Of a stretch of DNA of 64,000 nt, positions 1 through 8,446 are shown piece after piece. Position 1 is the first letter of the stretch; the number at the start of each line of letters is the position of its first letter. The stretch is from Clostridia bacterium (GTDB lineage: Bacteria; Bacillota; Clostridia; Oscillospirales; Acutalibacteraceae), in NCBI GenBank assembly GCA_017397845.1, contig JAFQHU010000008.1, positions 124,001-188,000 on the forward strand, in the 5' to 3' direction. The position numbers and the translations under genes are program-made. The notes beneath the pieces are model-generated. The model was not told the DNA's origin, searched no databases, and worked only from the letters and a program-made list of their open reading frames with translations.

Positions 1-1161
1 GAAAATATTAAGACAGGTCTGGAAAAGAATCATGGCAGCCGCAGAGCAGGCTGAAATGGAGTAAAAGGTGGAGGGAGCACTTCGTGATGAGATCATAGCG
101 TAGATGGCTATTGAAGCGAAAGCAAGCACAATGATAACACCGATTAAAATACCCATCTCTTCACATATCAGACCGAAAACCAGGTCGGTTGTGCTCGCAT
201 AAACGTTTCTCAGACAGCCGTTACCTACACCCACACCGAAAAGACCTCCGCTGACGGAGTAGATAAGCACCCTCGTTTGCTGATAGCCTCTGCCGTAAAT
301 GTCTTCCCATACGTGGCGATAGGCGGCGAAGCGTGCAGCGACATGAGGACGGAAATAAATTATCAGCAAAGCACCCAAAAGAGCGATGGCACAGATAAAT
401 ACTATCGTTCTGAGGTCGCCCGAACGCATAAATGAAATAACGATAAAGGTAAAGAAAAATATCAGTGCTGTGCCGAAATCCTTCATCAGGAAAAGTACAC
501 CTATGCATCCCATGGCAAAGATGATAAACATATATATGTTTTTTGAGGAAAGAAGTTTGTCGAGAGAGGCGGCACCGACGAAAACAAAGGCAATTTTTAC
601 AAATTCCGAGGGCTGTAAGGAAAAGCCGGAAAAGGAAAGCCAGTTGTAGGCGCCGTTTATTTGTCCCACAAACATACGGATGTAAAGAAAGGATGCGGCG
701 AGAAATAAAAGAGCAAATACAGCTAAAGGTGTTCTTATGAACATAACTCTTTTTATGTCCTGCAAATACCACAGCAAAATGTCATAGACAATAATACCGG
801 CAAGCACGGTAATCAGCTGCTTGAGCATACTGTCCTTGTTTACGCTTGCTGTGAGGCACATGCCTATACCGCTGAGGAAAAAGGCGATAAATTCCAGCTC
901 AAAGTTTACCTTTTTGATGAATATCCTCATTATACCGACATAAAACCATTCAAAGGAAATATAAAAAAGAAGCTGGAGGATTATTTTGAAATATACCTTG
1001 CCGTCGCTGAATACGACGGGTATAAAGGATACAAGCTGAAAGACCGTAAGCATTGTGAGAATGAATGTGCGGTCAACATATTTGAATTTACGGCGTATTT
1101 TGTCTCCGCCTGTTACTGTGGAGGCGGCAAGACCGTTTCCGTTTTTCTTTTTACGTGTCAT
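1..1161 (-). CDS. FtsW/RodA/SpoVE-family SEDS glycosyltransferase (C-terminus beyond window)
   Basis: Integral membrane peptidoglycan glycosyltransferase of the SEDS family, which polymerises lipid II during elongation, division or sporulation together with a class B PBP. I translated 387 codons from an ATG at 1161 with no stop, so the frame runs off the left edge. Seen: a basic cytosolic N-terminus, many hydrophobic segments, the SEDS signature QPSE at residues 183-186 followed by FVKIAFV, a glycine-rich GGLFGVGVGNG stretch near residues 304-314 and a TTDLVFGLICEEMG stretch matching the conserved TDFIFAxxxEExG region. Its start overlaps the stop of the upstream FHA gene (ATGA), so the two are translationally coupled. 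FHA-SEDS-PBP order is well known in Gram-positives, and a PBP would be expected just outside the window. Which paralogue it is (FtsW, RodA or SpoVE) cannot be settled from the fragment. Confidence 0.9.
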   Translation of the reverse strand, partial: MTRKKKNGNGLAASTVTGGDKIRRKFKYVDRTFILTMLTVFQLVSFIPVVFSDGKVYFKIILQLLFYISFEWFYVGIMRIFIKKVNFELEFIAFFLSGIGMCLTASVNKDSMLKQLITVLAGIIVYDILLWYLQDIKRVMFIRTPLAVFALLFLAASFLYIRMFVGQINGAYNWLSFSGFSLQPSEFVKIAFVFVGAASLDKLLSSKNIYMFIIFAMGCIGVLFLMKDFGTALIFFFTFIVISFMRSGDLRTIVFICAIALLGALLIIYFRPHVAARFAAYRHVWEDIYGRGYQQTRVLIYSVSGGLFGVGVGNGCLRNVYASTTDLVFGLICEEMGILIGVIIVLAFASIAIYAMISSRSAPSTFYSISACSAAAMILFQTCLNIF

Positions 1162-2057
1162 CGTCTGCCTCCTTCGTAAAAGAGTCTTTCGTCACCGATG
1201 GCTATAACATCGCCGCTGAAAAGAAGCTGAGGTGACGTTATAAGCTTACCGTTAAGGTAGGTGCCTTTTTTACCCGAACAGTCTGAAACTGCCCAACCGT
1301 CCTCATAAAGAATGAGCAACGCGTGTTTTTTCGCTGCGTGGCGTGAAGAAAGCTTAATGTCGCATCTTCCTTTACCGATCGTTACCTCATTACCGCACAG
1401 GATAAAGGCCTCGCCCGTATCCTTGTTTATAATTCTCGGCTGTGAGGATTTCTTTTTTGTACTCTGCTTTCCGGGTGTTTCCACAGTGTAAGAGCCGACC
1501 TCTTCATAATGGCGGTCTATATCATATTGCGGGTAATCGTGCTTTACCGGTGAGGGAGCAGATGCGGACTTTTTCTTCTTTTTGCCCACCTTCTGTACAG
1601 GGTCATCGGCAACCTCAAACCTTAAGCGCACATTACCCAAGGTTATTATATCACCGTCAGAAACTGTGGCTTTGTCCTCGACTCTGGTACCGTTAATTTT
1701 TATGATGCTCGAAGTGTTTTTTCTGTTTGAACGGGAAAGACGTCCCTCCAACTCAGCTAATTTTTTCCATTTGACATAATTTATGTTATGTATATACCAT
1801 CCGTCGATTCTGCGGGTGAAAACTGCGTGGGTGCGTGCCACATTGTCATAGGAAAGAGTGATGTCACAGCTGGAGCCTCTGCCGATGGAGGTTTCCCACA
1901 TATTAAGCGCGTATCTTTCTCCGTTTATCATATCGATAATGTAACCGTAGGTTTTTTCTTTAGGGTGGCCGAGCCACAGGGAAAGAATGCATTTTATCAA
2001 TATGATAAGGGTTATGACAGGGAGAATGAAGCGTGAAACGGCTGTAATAAACTGCAT
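1158..2057 (-). CDS. Membrane-anchored protein with two FHA domains
   Basis: 299 residues. A hydrophobic N-terminal anchor (about 5-28) is followed by two forkhead-associated domains that bind phosphothreonine peptides. FHA1 (about 50-150) has IGRGSSCDITL at 57-67, ARTHAVF at 74-80 and the NG pair at 122-123. A basic linker with KKKKK runs about 158-163. FHA2 (about 218-295) has IGKGRCDIKL at 227-236, a HA pair near 244 and NG at 269-270. The next gene downstream is a SEDS glycosyltransferase, overlapping by four bases. By analogy with FhaA/FhaB-type proteins it probably links Ser/Thr kinase signalling (PknB-type) to cell-wall synthesis; the kinase is not in this window. A consensus SD (AAAGGAGG) precedes the start. 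Confidence 0.88.
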   Translation of the reverse strand: MQFITAVSRFILPVITLIILIKCILSLWLGHPKEKTYGYIIDMINGERYALNMWETSIGRGSSCDITLSYDNVARTHAVFTRRIDGWYIHNINYVKWKKLAELEGRLSRSNRKNTSSIIKINGTRVEDKATVSDGDIITLGNVRLRFEVADDPVQKVGKKKKKSASAPSPVKHDYPQYDIDRHYEEVGSYTVETPGKQSTKKKSSQPRIINKDTGEAFILCGNEVTIGKGRCDIKLSSRHAAKKHALLILYEDGWAVSDCSGKKGTYLNGKLITSPQLLFSGDVIAIGDERLFYEGGRR

Positions 2058-2091
2058 AACCGTCCTCCTTTAAAGATATTTACTCATAATA

Positions 2092-2120
2092 ATGATATTA
2101 TGCTTTCTTATTTTTGTCAA
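2092..2120 (-). promoter_or_regulatory. Sigma-A promoter for FHA-SEDS operon
   Basis: On the minus strand TTGACA (2115-2120) and TATCAT (2092-2097) are separated by exactly 17 bases, about 35 bases upstream of the FHA start codon. It sits just after the terminator of the preceding gene. Confidence 0.65.
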
Positions 2121-2132
2121 CTTGTTTTTCGT

Positions 2133-2165
2133 AAAAAAAGACTGCTGCAGATGTCTGCAACAGTC
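2133..2165 (-). terminator. Rho-independent terminator after metallophosphoesterase gene
   Basis: The minus strand carries a stem GACTGTTGCAGA paired with TCTGCAGCAGTC, followed by seven Ts. It lies about 20 bases past the stop codon at 2187 and would end the arabinose/phosphoesterase transcript. Confidence 0.8.
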
Positions 2166-2186
2166 TGTGTTAGATCCTTTAATTTA

Positions 2187-3872
2187 TCATTCGCCCACTC
2201 CGAAAATGCGGAGAATGTAATCAAAGAAGGAAAGGAAGAAGTTAACAATTTTATCCCAAAGGGAAAGCTTTTCTTCTTTAACCTCGGAAACATCATAACC
2301 GGGAAGAGTAACATTGTTGTCCTCAGGAAGCTCATCGGTGGTGAAGAAAAGAAGAATGGAGTTGCCGAGTGCGGAAACAAAAAGATCTATACCTTTTGCT
2401 CTTGAAACAGCGTCCCCTGCAAAGGCAGCAAATCCGTTAACGGATTTGAGGTTGAAATAATCTGCAAGATAATTGAGGAGGTTTGTATAGTCTTCAGCTG
2501 TAACCTCTGCGAGAAGCTGGTTGAAAACAGCGGTGAGTGCCGCAGTCGTAAGAACATATTCAGCACTGAAAAGACCGTAATTTTCGTCACCCTCCACATA
2601 TTGCTGATATAAGAATATCGCAAGTCCTCTGAAAGATTTAATGTCTGTTTCGGGGAAATCAAGTCTGAGAGCTTTGGCGTATTTTTCCAAACTTTCGCCG
2701 CCCTGTGCATCATTTGAATACAAGGGTATATCTATCAGCTCCGTAAAACGGGGGATGAGCTTATCGATAATTGCACACAGCTCAGCATCCTTTTCTTCGT
2801 CAAGCTTAAGAAGGCTTTTGATTTTTGAGGCTTTGAGGTAGCTGTCGAAGGTTAAATCGAGACCGTATTTCGTACATCCGAGAGCATAAGCCTGGAAATC
2901 CTCGGTGGCGAGCTTGTAGCAGTTGTCGGAGATTACGCCCTCTTTACTTGTCATATCCACAGCTTCGATATGCTCTGTTCTGATCTTTACTTTTTCGCCC
3001 AAGGTGATTGTTCTGTAAGGGAGAGGATAAAGATTAAGAGAAGAAGTGAGAATATCGTAAACAGTCACACCGTTTTTGCCTGTGTAGGCTTTGATATCGT
3101 GAGAGTGAGTATGAGCAGTAAGGGTATATTTTACGTTATACTGTGCAAAAAGCTCAGGAAGACCGATTTCGCTGTCAATGAATCCGCCGGCATGTACTAT
3201 TTCGCCGAAAACGAAATGGTTAAGTAAATTGTGGTGCATCATTGAGATGACCTTTTTACCGTCCGACTGTGCCTGCTTTACCTGTTCTTCGATCCATGCT
3301 TTTCTCTCTGTGTCGATGCCGGCAACACCTTTGCGCGGAATGCAGCTGTCGATAGCCAAAAGTCTGTATTCGCTGTCAAGGTCAACCACATAGGAAGCGG
3401 AGTTTTTGTCGGTTGCGATGGCTTCGTTGTAGCCGAACTCCGCATAATAATCTGAGAATTCTGCGGGGGTGACTTTTCCGTAATAGTCGTGGTTGCCGGG
3501 AACCACATAAACACGCTTGCCGGCATCCTCAAGTGCCTTCAGCTCTGCGGCGATAGCTTTGTGTTCTTCGGGAAGCCCGCGGTCAGCAAGGTCGCCGGGG
3601 AGGAGAAGAATTTCGCTGTCGCTTTGCTTGAATTTTTCAAAGAAGGATTTGACGATGAGAATAGATTCTATCCACAGCTGACCGTTTGACGGAACATGGG
3701 AGTAATCGGCACCGGCAAATTTGTCGCCTGTGAAGTTGCCGTATTCCATATTGTAGTGAAGGTCATTTGCCACGGTAATTGTAAGCTCCGGCTTTTCTGC
3801 CGCCGAAACAGACACAGAAACCGCAGAAAAAATCATAATTACCGAAAGAAGAATGGAAATTGCTTTTTTCAT
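2187..3872 (-). CDS. Secreted calcineurin-like metallophosphoesterase
   Basis: 561 residues with a classical signal peptide (1-24, ending VSVSA-AE). The dinuclear-metal phosphoesterase motifs are present in order: DLH at 37-39, GDLADRG at 93-99, GNHD at 126-129, a HH pair at 213-214 and AHTH at 253-256 (variant of GHxH). A long helical C-terminal half of no recognised fold follows (about 300-530), ending in an aromatic amphipathic tail (SLWDKIVNFFLSFFDYIL). The protein is expected outside the membrane and to hydrolyse phosphomonoesters or diesters; the substrate cannot be told. SD AAAGGAG precedes the start, and the gene follows the sugar kinase by 27 bases, so it belongs to the ara transcript. 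Why a phosphoesterase travels with arabinose genes is not obvious. Confidence 0.88.
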   Translation of the reverse strand: MKKAISILLSVIMIFSAVSVSVSAAEKPELTITVANDLHYNMEYGNFTGDKFAGADYSHVPSNGQLWIESILIVKSFFEKFKQSDSEILLLPGDLADRGLPEEHKAIAAELKALEDAGKRVYVVPGNHDYYGKVTPAEFSDYYAEFGYNEAIATDKNSASYVVDLDSEYRLLAIDSCIPRKGVAGIDTERKAWIEEQVKQAQSDGKKVISMMHHNLLNHFVFGEIVHAGGFIDSEIGLPELFAQYNVKYTLTAHTHSHDIKAYTGKNGVTVYDILTSSLNLYPLPYRTITLGEKVKIRTEHIEAVDMTSKEGVISDNCYKLATEDFQAYALGCTKYGLDLTFDSYLKASKIKSLLKLDEEKDAELCAIIDKLIPRFTELIDIPLYSNDAQGGESLEKYAKALRLDFPETDIKSFRGLAIFLYQQYVEGDENYGLFSAEYVLTTAALTAVFNQLLAEVTAEDYTNLLNYLADYFNLKSVNGFAAFAGDAVSRAKGIDLFVSALGNSILLFFTTDELPEDNNVTLPGYDVSEVKEEKLSLWDKIVNFFLSFFDYILRIFGVGE

Positions 3873-3899
3873 TTTATCTGTCTCCTTTTTAATGTTTTT

Positions 3900-5486
3900 T
3901 TAAATGCACTCGATTGCTTTTCTTTCGCAATCAAGACCTTTAACATAAATGTCAAGAAATTTTGCAAAGCCATTTGCTGTTTCCTCGTCAGGCTCAGCTG
4001 TAATACATTCTGCTGAGGCAAATACCTCTTTTTCCAAAAATTCATCGAGGCTCATTTCTTTACTTTTGAGTGAATAAAGTGCCAAAAGTGCCATTCCGTA
4101 GGGACCTCCCTCTCCGGCTGTTTTCATAACTGAAACAGGAGCGCCGAGAGCCGAGGCTGTGTATTTTTGTCCCACACCGGGATAGATATAGTATCCGCCG
4201 TGGCCGTAAAGCTTGTCTGTTTGCACTTTTTCGTTTTTGAAAAGAAGGTCCAGACCGATTTTCAGAGAGGCAATCGCCGAATAAAGCTGTGTGCGGAAAA
4301 AATTACCCAAATTCATTTTGCTGTCGGGGGTACGCACAAAGAGCGGTCTGCCTTCGCTGAGACCCGTTACGGGCTCTCCCGAATAGTAGTTATAAGAGAT
4401 AAGACCGCCGCAATCTGCATCGCCTTCGAGGGATTTTTCATACATCATATCAAAGATTTTACCCTTTGATATATCCATACCTAAAGCAAGTGCAAATTCG
4501 TGGAAGAGACTGCCCCAGGCATTGATATCGCTTGTGCAGTTGTTACAGTGTACCATAGCCACGGGCTTGCCTGTGGGGGTGGTCACCATATCGATTTCGG
4601 GGTAAACTTTACTCAGATTTTTTTCGAGAACGAGCATGGCGAAAACGGAAGTACCTGCGGAAATGTTACCGGTTCTTTCCTTGATGGAGTTGGTGGCGGT
4701 CATACCCGTTCCTGCATCACCCTCAGCGGGAGCGAAGGGGACACCTGCTTTGAATTCTCCGCTTTCGTCGAGAAGAAATGCGCCTGTTTCTGTGAGACAG
4801 CCTGCATTTTCACCTGCCACCAGAACCTTGGGCAGAATGTCACGGAGCTTTTTCGTAAAGCCTTTTTCTTCTGTCAATTTATCGAATTTTTCCATCATTT
4901 TTTCATCGTAATCGTTTACGGTGCTGTCGATGGGAAAAATACCGGATGCTTCACCTATACCTACGGCGTTTATGCCTGTGAGCATGTAATGTACATATCC
5001 TGCAAGAGTGGTTACATATGCTATTTCAGACACATGTTCTTCACCGTTAAGGATGGCTTGATAAATATGTGAGGCTGTCCATCTTTGGGGAATATTGAAG
5101 CCGAGAGCTTCCGTAAGTGCTTCAGAGGCCTGACCTGTGGTGGTGTTTCTCCATGTGCGGAAGGGAGTGAGAAGCTTGCCTTCCTTATCAAAGGCTAAAT
5201 AGCCGTGCATCATGGCCGAAATACCCATAGCACCAACGGTGGTAAGTGAGCAGTCATACTTTTCTTTTACGTCTGCCTTAAGCTTTGCAAAACAGGAAAG
5301 TAAAGCAGCATGAACATCGTCAAGAGAATAGGTCCAATAGCCGTTTTCCAATTTATTCTCCCATTCGTGGCTGCCTGAAGCCAAGGGAAGTGAGTTTTCA
5401 CCGATAAGAACTGCCTTTACTCTGGTGGAGCCGAGCTCGATGCCCAAAGCGGTTTTTCCTTCGGTAATCATAAACTTTTTATCCAT
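3900..5486 (-). CDS. FGGY-family carbohydrate kinase, probable L-ribulokinase
   Basis: 528 residues of the FGGY kinase family (xylulo-, ribulo-, glycerokinase). The N-terminal phosphate-binding stretch GIELGSTRVKAV (about 15-26) matches the G-D-x-G-T-S-type loop but with Glu in place of the usual Asp. GISAMMHGY lies near 108-116, AEGDAGTGMTATNSIKERTGNISAGTS-like ATPase motifs lie in the 255-285 region, and a late GEGGPYGMALLA lies near 456-467. It starts 8 bases after araA, with its SD (GAGGT) overlapping the end of araA. The natural role would be phosphorylation of the ketopentose made by AraA. It is not close to classical AraB, so xylulokinase-like activity is an alternative. The symbol is left blank for that reason. 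Confidence 0.82.
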   Translation of the reverse strand: MDKKFMITEGKTALGIELGSTRVKAVLIGENSLPLASGSHEWENKLENGYWTYSLDDVHAALLSCFAKLKADVKEKYDCSLTTVGAMGISAMMHGYLAFDKEGKLLTPFRTWRNTTTGQASEALTEALGFNIPQRWTASHIYQAILNGEEHVSEIAYVTTLAGYVHYMLTGINAVGIGEASGIFPIDSTVNDYDEKMMEKFDKLTEEKGFTKKLRDILPKVLVAGENAGCLTETGAFLLDESGEFKAGVPFAPAEGDAGTGMTATNSIKERTGNISAGTSVFAMLVLEKNLSKVYPEIDMVTTPTGKPVAMVHCNNCTSDINAWGSLFHEFALALGMDISKGKIFDMMYEKSLEGDADCGGLISYNYYSGEPVTGLSEGRPLFVRTPDSKMNLGNFFRTQLYSAIASLKIGLDLLFKNEKVQTDKLYGHGGYYIYPGVGQKYTASALGAPVSVMKTAGEGGPYGMALLALYSLKSKEMSLDEFLEKEVFASAECITAEPDEETANGFAKFLDIYVKGLDCERKAIECI

Positions 5487-5494
5487 ATCTTACC

Positions 5495-6982
5495 TCATCT
5501 GTAATAAACGCTGCCGAGTCTGAGCTCTTTTTTGAAATCGGCAATGTTAGTGTTTTTACCGATAACTACTGATTCGATACCCATAGCATCCGCCCAATCG
5601 CACATCTGCTTTGAGGTAAGGTCGTAGCTGAAGGCTGTGTGATGTGCACCGCCCGCCATAAGCCATGCCTCAACACCTGTGTAGAAATCGGGTCTGGGTA
5701 CCCAGAAGTTTGTTGCGGTGGGAAGAGAAGGCATTTCCTTTTCGGTCTTTATGCAGTCAACCTCATTGATAATGAGACGGAAACGGTTGCCGAGGTCGAT
5801 GAGTGAGCAGGCGATACCTTCGCCCTCTTTTGAGGTAAAGACCAATCTTGCCGGGTCTTCTCTGTCACCCATTGAAAGAGGCTTACATTTGATGCCGATT
5901 TTACCGTCAGCGATGGAGGGACAAATTTCGAGCATATGAGCCTGAAGAATACCTTCCTTACCGGGAACAAGATTGTATGTATAGTCCTCAAGCATGGAGG
6001 TGCCTTTGGCATCCTGAATACCCTCGGTCATGATTTTCATGAGACGTACCATAGCGGCAACCTTCCAGTCACCCTCGGCACCGAAGCCGTAGCCCTTTTC
6101 CATAAGTCTTTGTATGGCGAGACCGGGGAGCTGTTTGAGTGCACCGAGGTCACCGAAGTGAGTTACGATCGCCTGATAATTTTTTTCTTTGAGGAATCTT
6201 TCAAAGCCGAGCTCAATCTGAGCCTGAACCTCCACATGGCGGCGGAATTCTGCGGGATCTCTGCCTTCGAGAATGATGTCATATTTTTCATAATATTCAT
6301 CGGTGAGAGCTTTTACGTCGGAAAGAGAAACAGCATCTACGCTTTCTGCGATTTCATTTACGGGATAAGCATCGATTTCCCAACCGAATTTAAGCTGAGC
6401 CTCTACCTTGTCACCCTCGGTAACTGCCACATTTCTCATATTGTCAGCCACTCTCATGACTCTGATGTGGCTGCTTTCTGCGATACCTACGGCGGTTCTC
6501 ATCCAGGCGGCAATTTTTTCCTTTACAGCCTTAAGAGACCAATGTCCTACCACTGTTTCTCTTTCGATGCCCATTCGGGAGAGAATATGAGCATATTCTC
6601 TGTCACCGTGAGCGGACTGATTTTCGTTCATAAAGTCCATATCGATGGTGTCATAGGGGATCTCCTCATTAAACTGTGTATGTAAGTGCAGCAAAGGCTT
6701 TCTGTATTCCTGATGACCTAAAATCCAACTTTTTGCAGGGGAGAAGGTGTGCATCCATGTGATGACGCCGGCACAGCTTTCGTCCGCATTTGCCTCATTT
6801 AAGGTTTTTCTGATAAGCTCGTTTGTGATAAGAGTGGGTTTCCAAACCACCTCGTAGGGGAGAATACCGCTTTTATTGAGCTCGTTTACGATGATTTTTG
6901 AATGCTCTGCCACATTACGGAGACATTCGTCGCCGTAAAGGTCCTGCGAGCCTGTGCAGAACCAAAATTTATATGCTTTCAT
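5495..6982 (-). CDS. araA: L-arabinose isomerase
   Basis: 495 residues, the usual length for AraA, which converts L-arabinose to L-ribulose in the cytosol with a Mn2+ cofactor. The N-terminus KFWFCTGSQDLYGDE is the family hallmark. Also present are WMHTFSPAKSWI (about 76-87), LLHLHTQFNEEIP (about 96-108), the metal-site stretch GFGAEGDWKVAA near 302-313, TSMLEDYTYNLVPG near 330-343, and the late GAHHTAFS near 447-454. The SD GAGGAGG precedes the ATG by a few bases. First gene of a three-gene unit with the kinase and a secreted phosphoesterase. No arabinose regulator or transporter lies beside it, so pentose uptake must be encoded elsewhere. Confidence 0.97.
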   Translation of the reverse strand: MKAYKFWFCTGSQDLYGDECLRNVAEHSKIIVNELNKSGILPYEVVWKPTLITNELIRKTLNEANADESCAGVITWMHTFSPAKSWILGHQEYRKPLLHLHTQFNEEIPYDTIDMDFMNENQSAHGDREYAHILSRMGIERETVVGHWSLKAVKEKIAAWMRTAVGIAESSHIRVMRVADNMRNVAVTEGDKVEAQLKFGWEIDAYPVNEIAESVDAVSLSDVKALTDEYYEKYDIILEGRDPAEFRRHVEVQAQIELGFERFLKEKNYQAIVTHFGDLGALKQLPGLAIQRLMEKGYGFGAEGDWKVAAMVRLMKIMTEGIQDAKGTSMLEDYTYNLVPGKEGILQAHMLEICPSIADGKIGIKCKPLSMGDREDPARLVFTSKEGEGIACSLIDLGNRFRLIINEVDCIKTEKEMPSLPTATNFWVPRPDFYTGVEAWLMAGGAHHTAFSYDLTSKQMCDWADAMGIESVVIGKNTNIADFKKELRLGSVYYR

Positions 6983-7016
6983 TTTATTTCCTCCTCGGAT
7001 ATAATTTTACAGGATA

Positions 7017-7046
7017 ATAATACCATTTAACGGATTAAATTGTCAA
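7017..7046 (-). promoter_or_regulatory. araA promoter with internal palindrome (putative operator)
   Basis: On the minus strand TTGACA (7041-7046) and TATTAT (7017-7022) are 18 bases apart. The spacer contains the palindrome ATTTAA-CGGA-TTAAAT (7025-7040), placed where a repressor would block polymerase. The palindrome is seen directly; the operator role is inferred. Confidence 0.5.
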
Positions 7047-7057
7047 TAAGCAAATAA

Positions 7058-7094
7058 AGAAAAATGCCCCCGGAAAATCGGAAATCCGGGAGGC
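7058..7094 (-). terminator. Terminator of the DUF4430/ECF operon
   Basis: Minus strand: stem GCCTCCCGG / CCGGGGGC with a 12-base loop followed by ATTTTTC. It lies about 25 bases past the stop of the ECF S-component gene and separates it from the araA promoter. Confidence 0.75.
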
Positions 7095-7117
7095 GGAAGT
7101 GCCTTTATTTTTATTTG

Positions 7118-7621
7118 TCAGAATCCTTTTTTCTTTATCTGTGCCACAGCTTTCTCCATGGGCTTATACATAACCAGCATCAGTATGAAATTTGCCGCAC
7201 CGTGGACTAAATCCCAAGGTATACCCGCTATCCACCATGAAAAGGCTGCGGCAGCACTGCCCATAAAAAAGATTTTTGTAAACGCACACAGAAAGCCGAA
7301 GCTCAGACCGAATATGCCCGATATGATTGCCCAAGTCAGGGGCTCATCGCTTTTGCGAAAAAGCTTTGCAACGAGGACGAGCAACGGCCAGGCATAAAGG
7401 TACATAAACCACCAATCGCCTAAACCGAAAATTGCCCCTTCAATGAGAATGAACACCGGAACGACGAAGTAAACCTTTTTGCCGAAATGTTTCGAAAAAA
7501 TCAGCAGCCAAAAGGAGGTGAGCTCAATATTTGCAAGCTCCATCATCGCTACCTTGCACACCTCGATAACGGCAACCATCATGCCTGTCAGCGCAACATC
7601 AAAAACAGATATTTTTTTCAT
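7118..7621 (-). CDS. ECF transporter S component, probable cobalamin uptake
   Basis: 167 residues, strongly hydrophobic, with five to six predicted membrane segments; size and pattern fit a substrate-binding (S) subunit of an energy-coupling-factor transporter. Several Trp/Phe-rich helices (GDWWFMYLYAWPLL near 67-80; AFSWWIAGIPWDLVHGAANF near 125-144) are typical of ligand-binding S subunits. It begins one base after the stop of the DUF4430 gene, and both lie behind a cobalamin riboswitch, so the likely ligand is cobalamin or a corrinoid. No A or T subunit genes are adjacent, so it would share a common ECF module (group II). Family assignment is good; the ligand is inferred from the riboswitch. 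Confidence 0.78.
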   Translation of the reverse strand: MKKISVFDVALTGMMVAVIEVCKVAMMELANIELTSFWLLIFSKHFGKKVYFVVPVFILIEGAIFGLGDWWFMYLYAWPLLVLVAKLFRKSDEPLTWAIISGIFGLSFGFLCAFTKIFFMGSAAAAFSWWIAGIPWDLVHGAANFILMLVMYKPMEKAVAQIKKKGF

Positions 7622-7622
7622 A

Positions 7623-8018
7623 TCAGTAGGTGCTGTAAACTATTCTGAAAGCATCGCCGTCATTTACGGGCTGTTCGGAAACACCGTAATTGCAGTATTC
7701 ATCATTGACATAAAATGCCCAATAGGAGGAATCAACGGTAAAGTCGGCAACAACACCGTTGATTTCACTTACGGTAAAGCCGTACTGTCCCTCGCTGCCG
7801 TCGAAGGTGAGACCCTCCGCATCCTCCATGGCACCGATAAGATATTCTGCATCTGTTTTTACCTCATAGACGGTGGAGTTTTGTTCATTATCCACCACCT
7901 CTATGGTGATTTTTTTCGTTCCCTCTGTCGGCTTTTCACTGAAAGCGGAGTATGCTAAAACCATACCTGCCACAAGCACTACAGCAAGAAGGAGTGCGAT
8001 AATGTGTTTCTTTTTCAT
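7623..8018 (-). CDS. Membrane-anchored DUF4430 protein (transcobalamin-like domain)
   Basis: 131 residues. I start at the ATG at 8018 rather than the longer upstream frame because AAAGGAAAG sits just before it and the protein then opens with a Lys-rich signal/anchor (2-25). There is no lipobox Cys, so it is probably anchored by an uncleaved helix or released. The rest matches DUF4430, a domain related to the C-terminal part of intrinsic factor/transcobalamin: TVYEVKTDAEYLIGAMED, then a GFTVSEINGVVADF stretch and the WAFYVNDEYCNYGV motif, ending DAFRIVYSTY. With a B12 riboswitch upstream and an ECF S component one base downstream, it is a good candidate for an extracellular corrinoid-capture protein that hands ligand to the transporter. 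That role is inference. Confidence 0.8.
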   Translation of the reverse strand: MKKKHIIALLLAVVLVAGMVLAYSAFSEKPTEGTKKITIEVVDNEQNSTVYEVKTDAEYLIGAMEDAEGLTFDGSEGQYGFTVSEINGVVADFTVDSSYWAFYVNDEYCNYGVSEQPVNDGDAFRIVYSTY

Positions 8019-8089
8019 TGTTTTTCTTTCCTTTCTTTTTTTGTCTGTCGTCAATAAAATATTGTGAGCAGACATTAATTATCAGGAAA

Positions 8090-8114
8090 CAAAAAACGAC
8101 CCTTAAAGGTCGCA
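8090..8114 (-). terminator. Riboswitch expression-platform terminator
   Basis: Minus strand: stem CGACC / GGGTCG with a short TTTAA loop followed by six Ts, between the cobalamin aptamer and the DUF4430 start. Its position suggests transcription attenuation when ligand is bound. Confidence 0.75.
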
Positions 8115-8185
8115 AAGGCACACAGTTATCCCGTTAAATATGTCCTTGCGTTAAGCCGGTTACTCGCAGCTCCACAATATCGTTA

Positions 8186-8358
8186 CGGGCAGGTCTTCTG
8201 ACTTCGGCTTTCATCACCCTTTTCCGTCTTCTCGCCTCAAAGAGAGACAATGACATAATGGAAAAAAGCTCCTTCCTTACAGCGACGAGTTCGTGAGGGA
8301 TTTTCACCCTGCTTCCCTTTTCACCTGACAGCCCGTAAGCTGTCCGACACCTGTAACG
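8186..8358 (-). promoter_or_regulatory. Cobalamin riboswitch
   Basis: The minus strand contains, in order, the conserved blocks of the adenosylcobalamin riboswitch: ACAGGTGTC at the 5' end, CAGGTGAAAAGGGAA, GGTGAAAATCCC, CGCTGTAAG (B12-box core) and the 3' GAAGTCAGAAGACCTGCC block (about 8186-8205). It is followed by a terminator hairpin and then the DUF4430/ECF genes, so it should shut off this operon when cellular cobalamin is high. Confidence 0.95.
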
Positions 8359-8406
8359 TTTTTATTAACTTTTTTATGAAAGAGGCTTTTTGCTCTTTCA
8401 AAGGGT

Positions 8407-8435
8407 AAAATAGCATAAAAAAATCTGTCTGTCAA
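8407..8435 (-). promoter_or_regulatory. Promoter of the riboswitch operon
   Basis: Minus strand TTGACA (8430-8435), 17-base spacer, TATTTT (8407-8412), about 50 bases upstream of the cobalamin aptamer. It is back-to-back with the plus-strand promoter at 8447. Confidence 0.7.
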
Positions 8436-8446
8436 TACTGTTTTTC

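Noticed and set aside
221..772. Open frame of 183 codons on the minus strand near the left edge
   Set aside because: It overlaps the SEDS gene in another frame; the SEDS frame has a continuous membrane-protein translation with QPSE and other signatures.
4500..5072. 190-codon plus-strand frame opposite the sugar kinase
   Set aside because: Composition is that of an antisense shadow; no independent signals.
5936..6685. 249-codon plus-strand frame opposite araA
   Set aside because: Antisense to a canonical arabinose isomerase; no SD and no recognisable domain.
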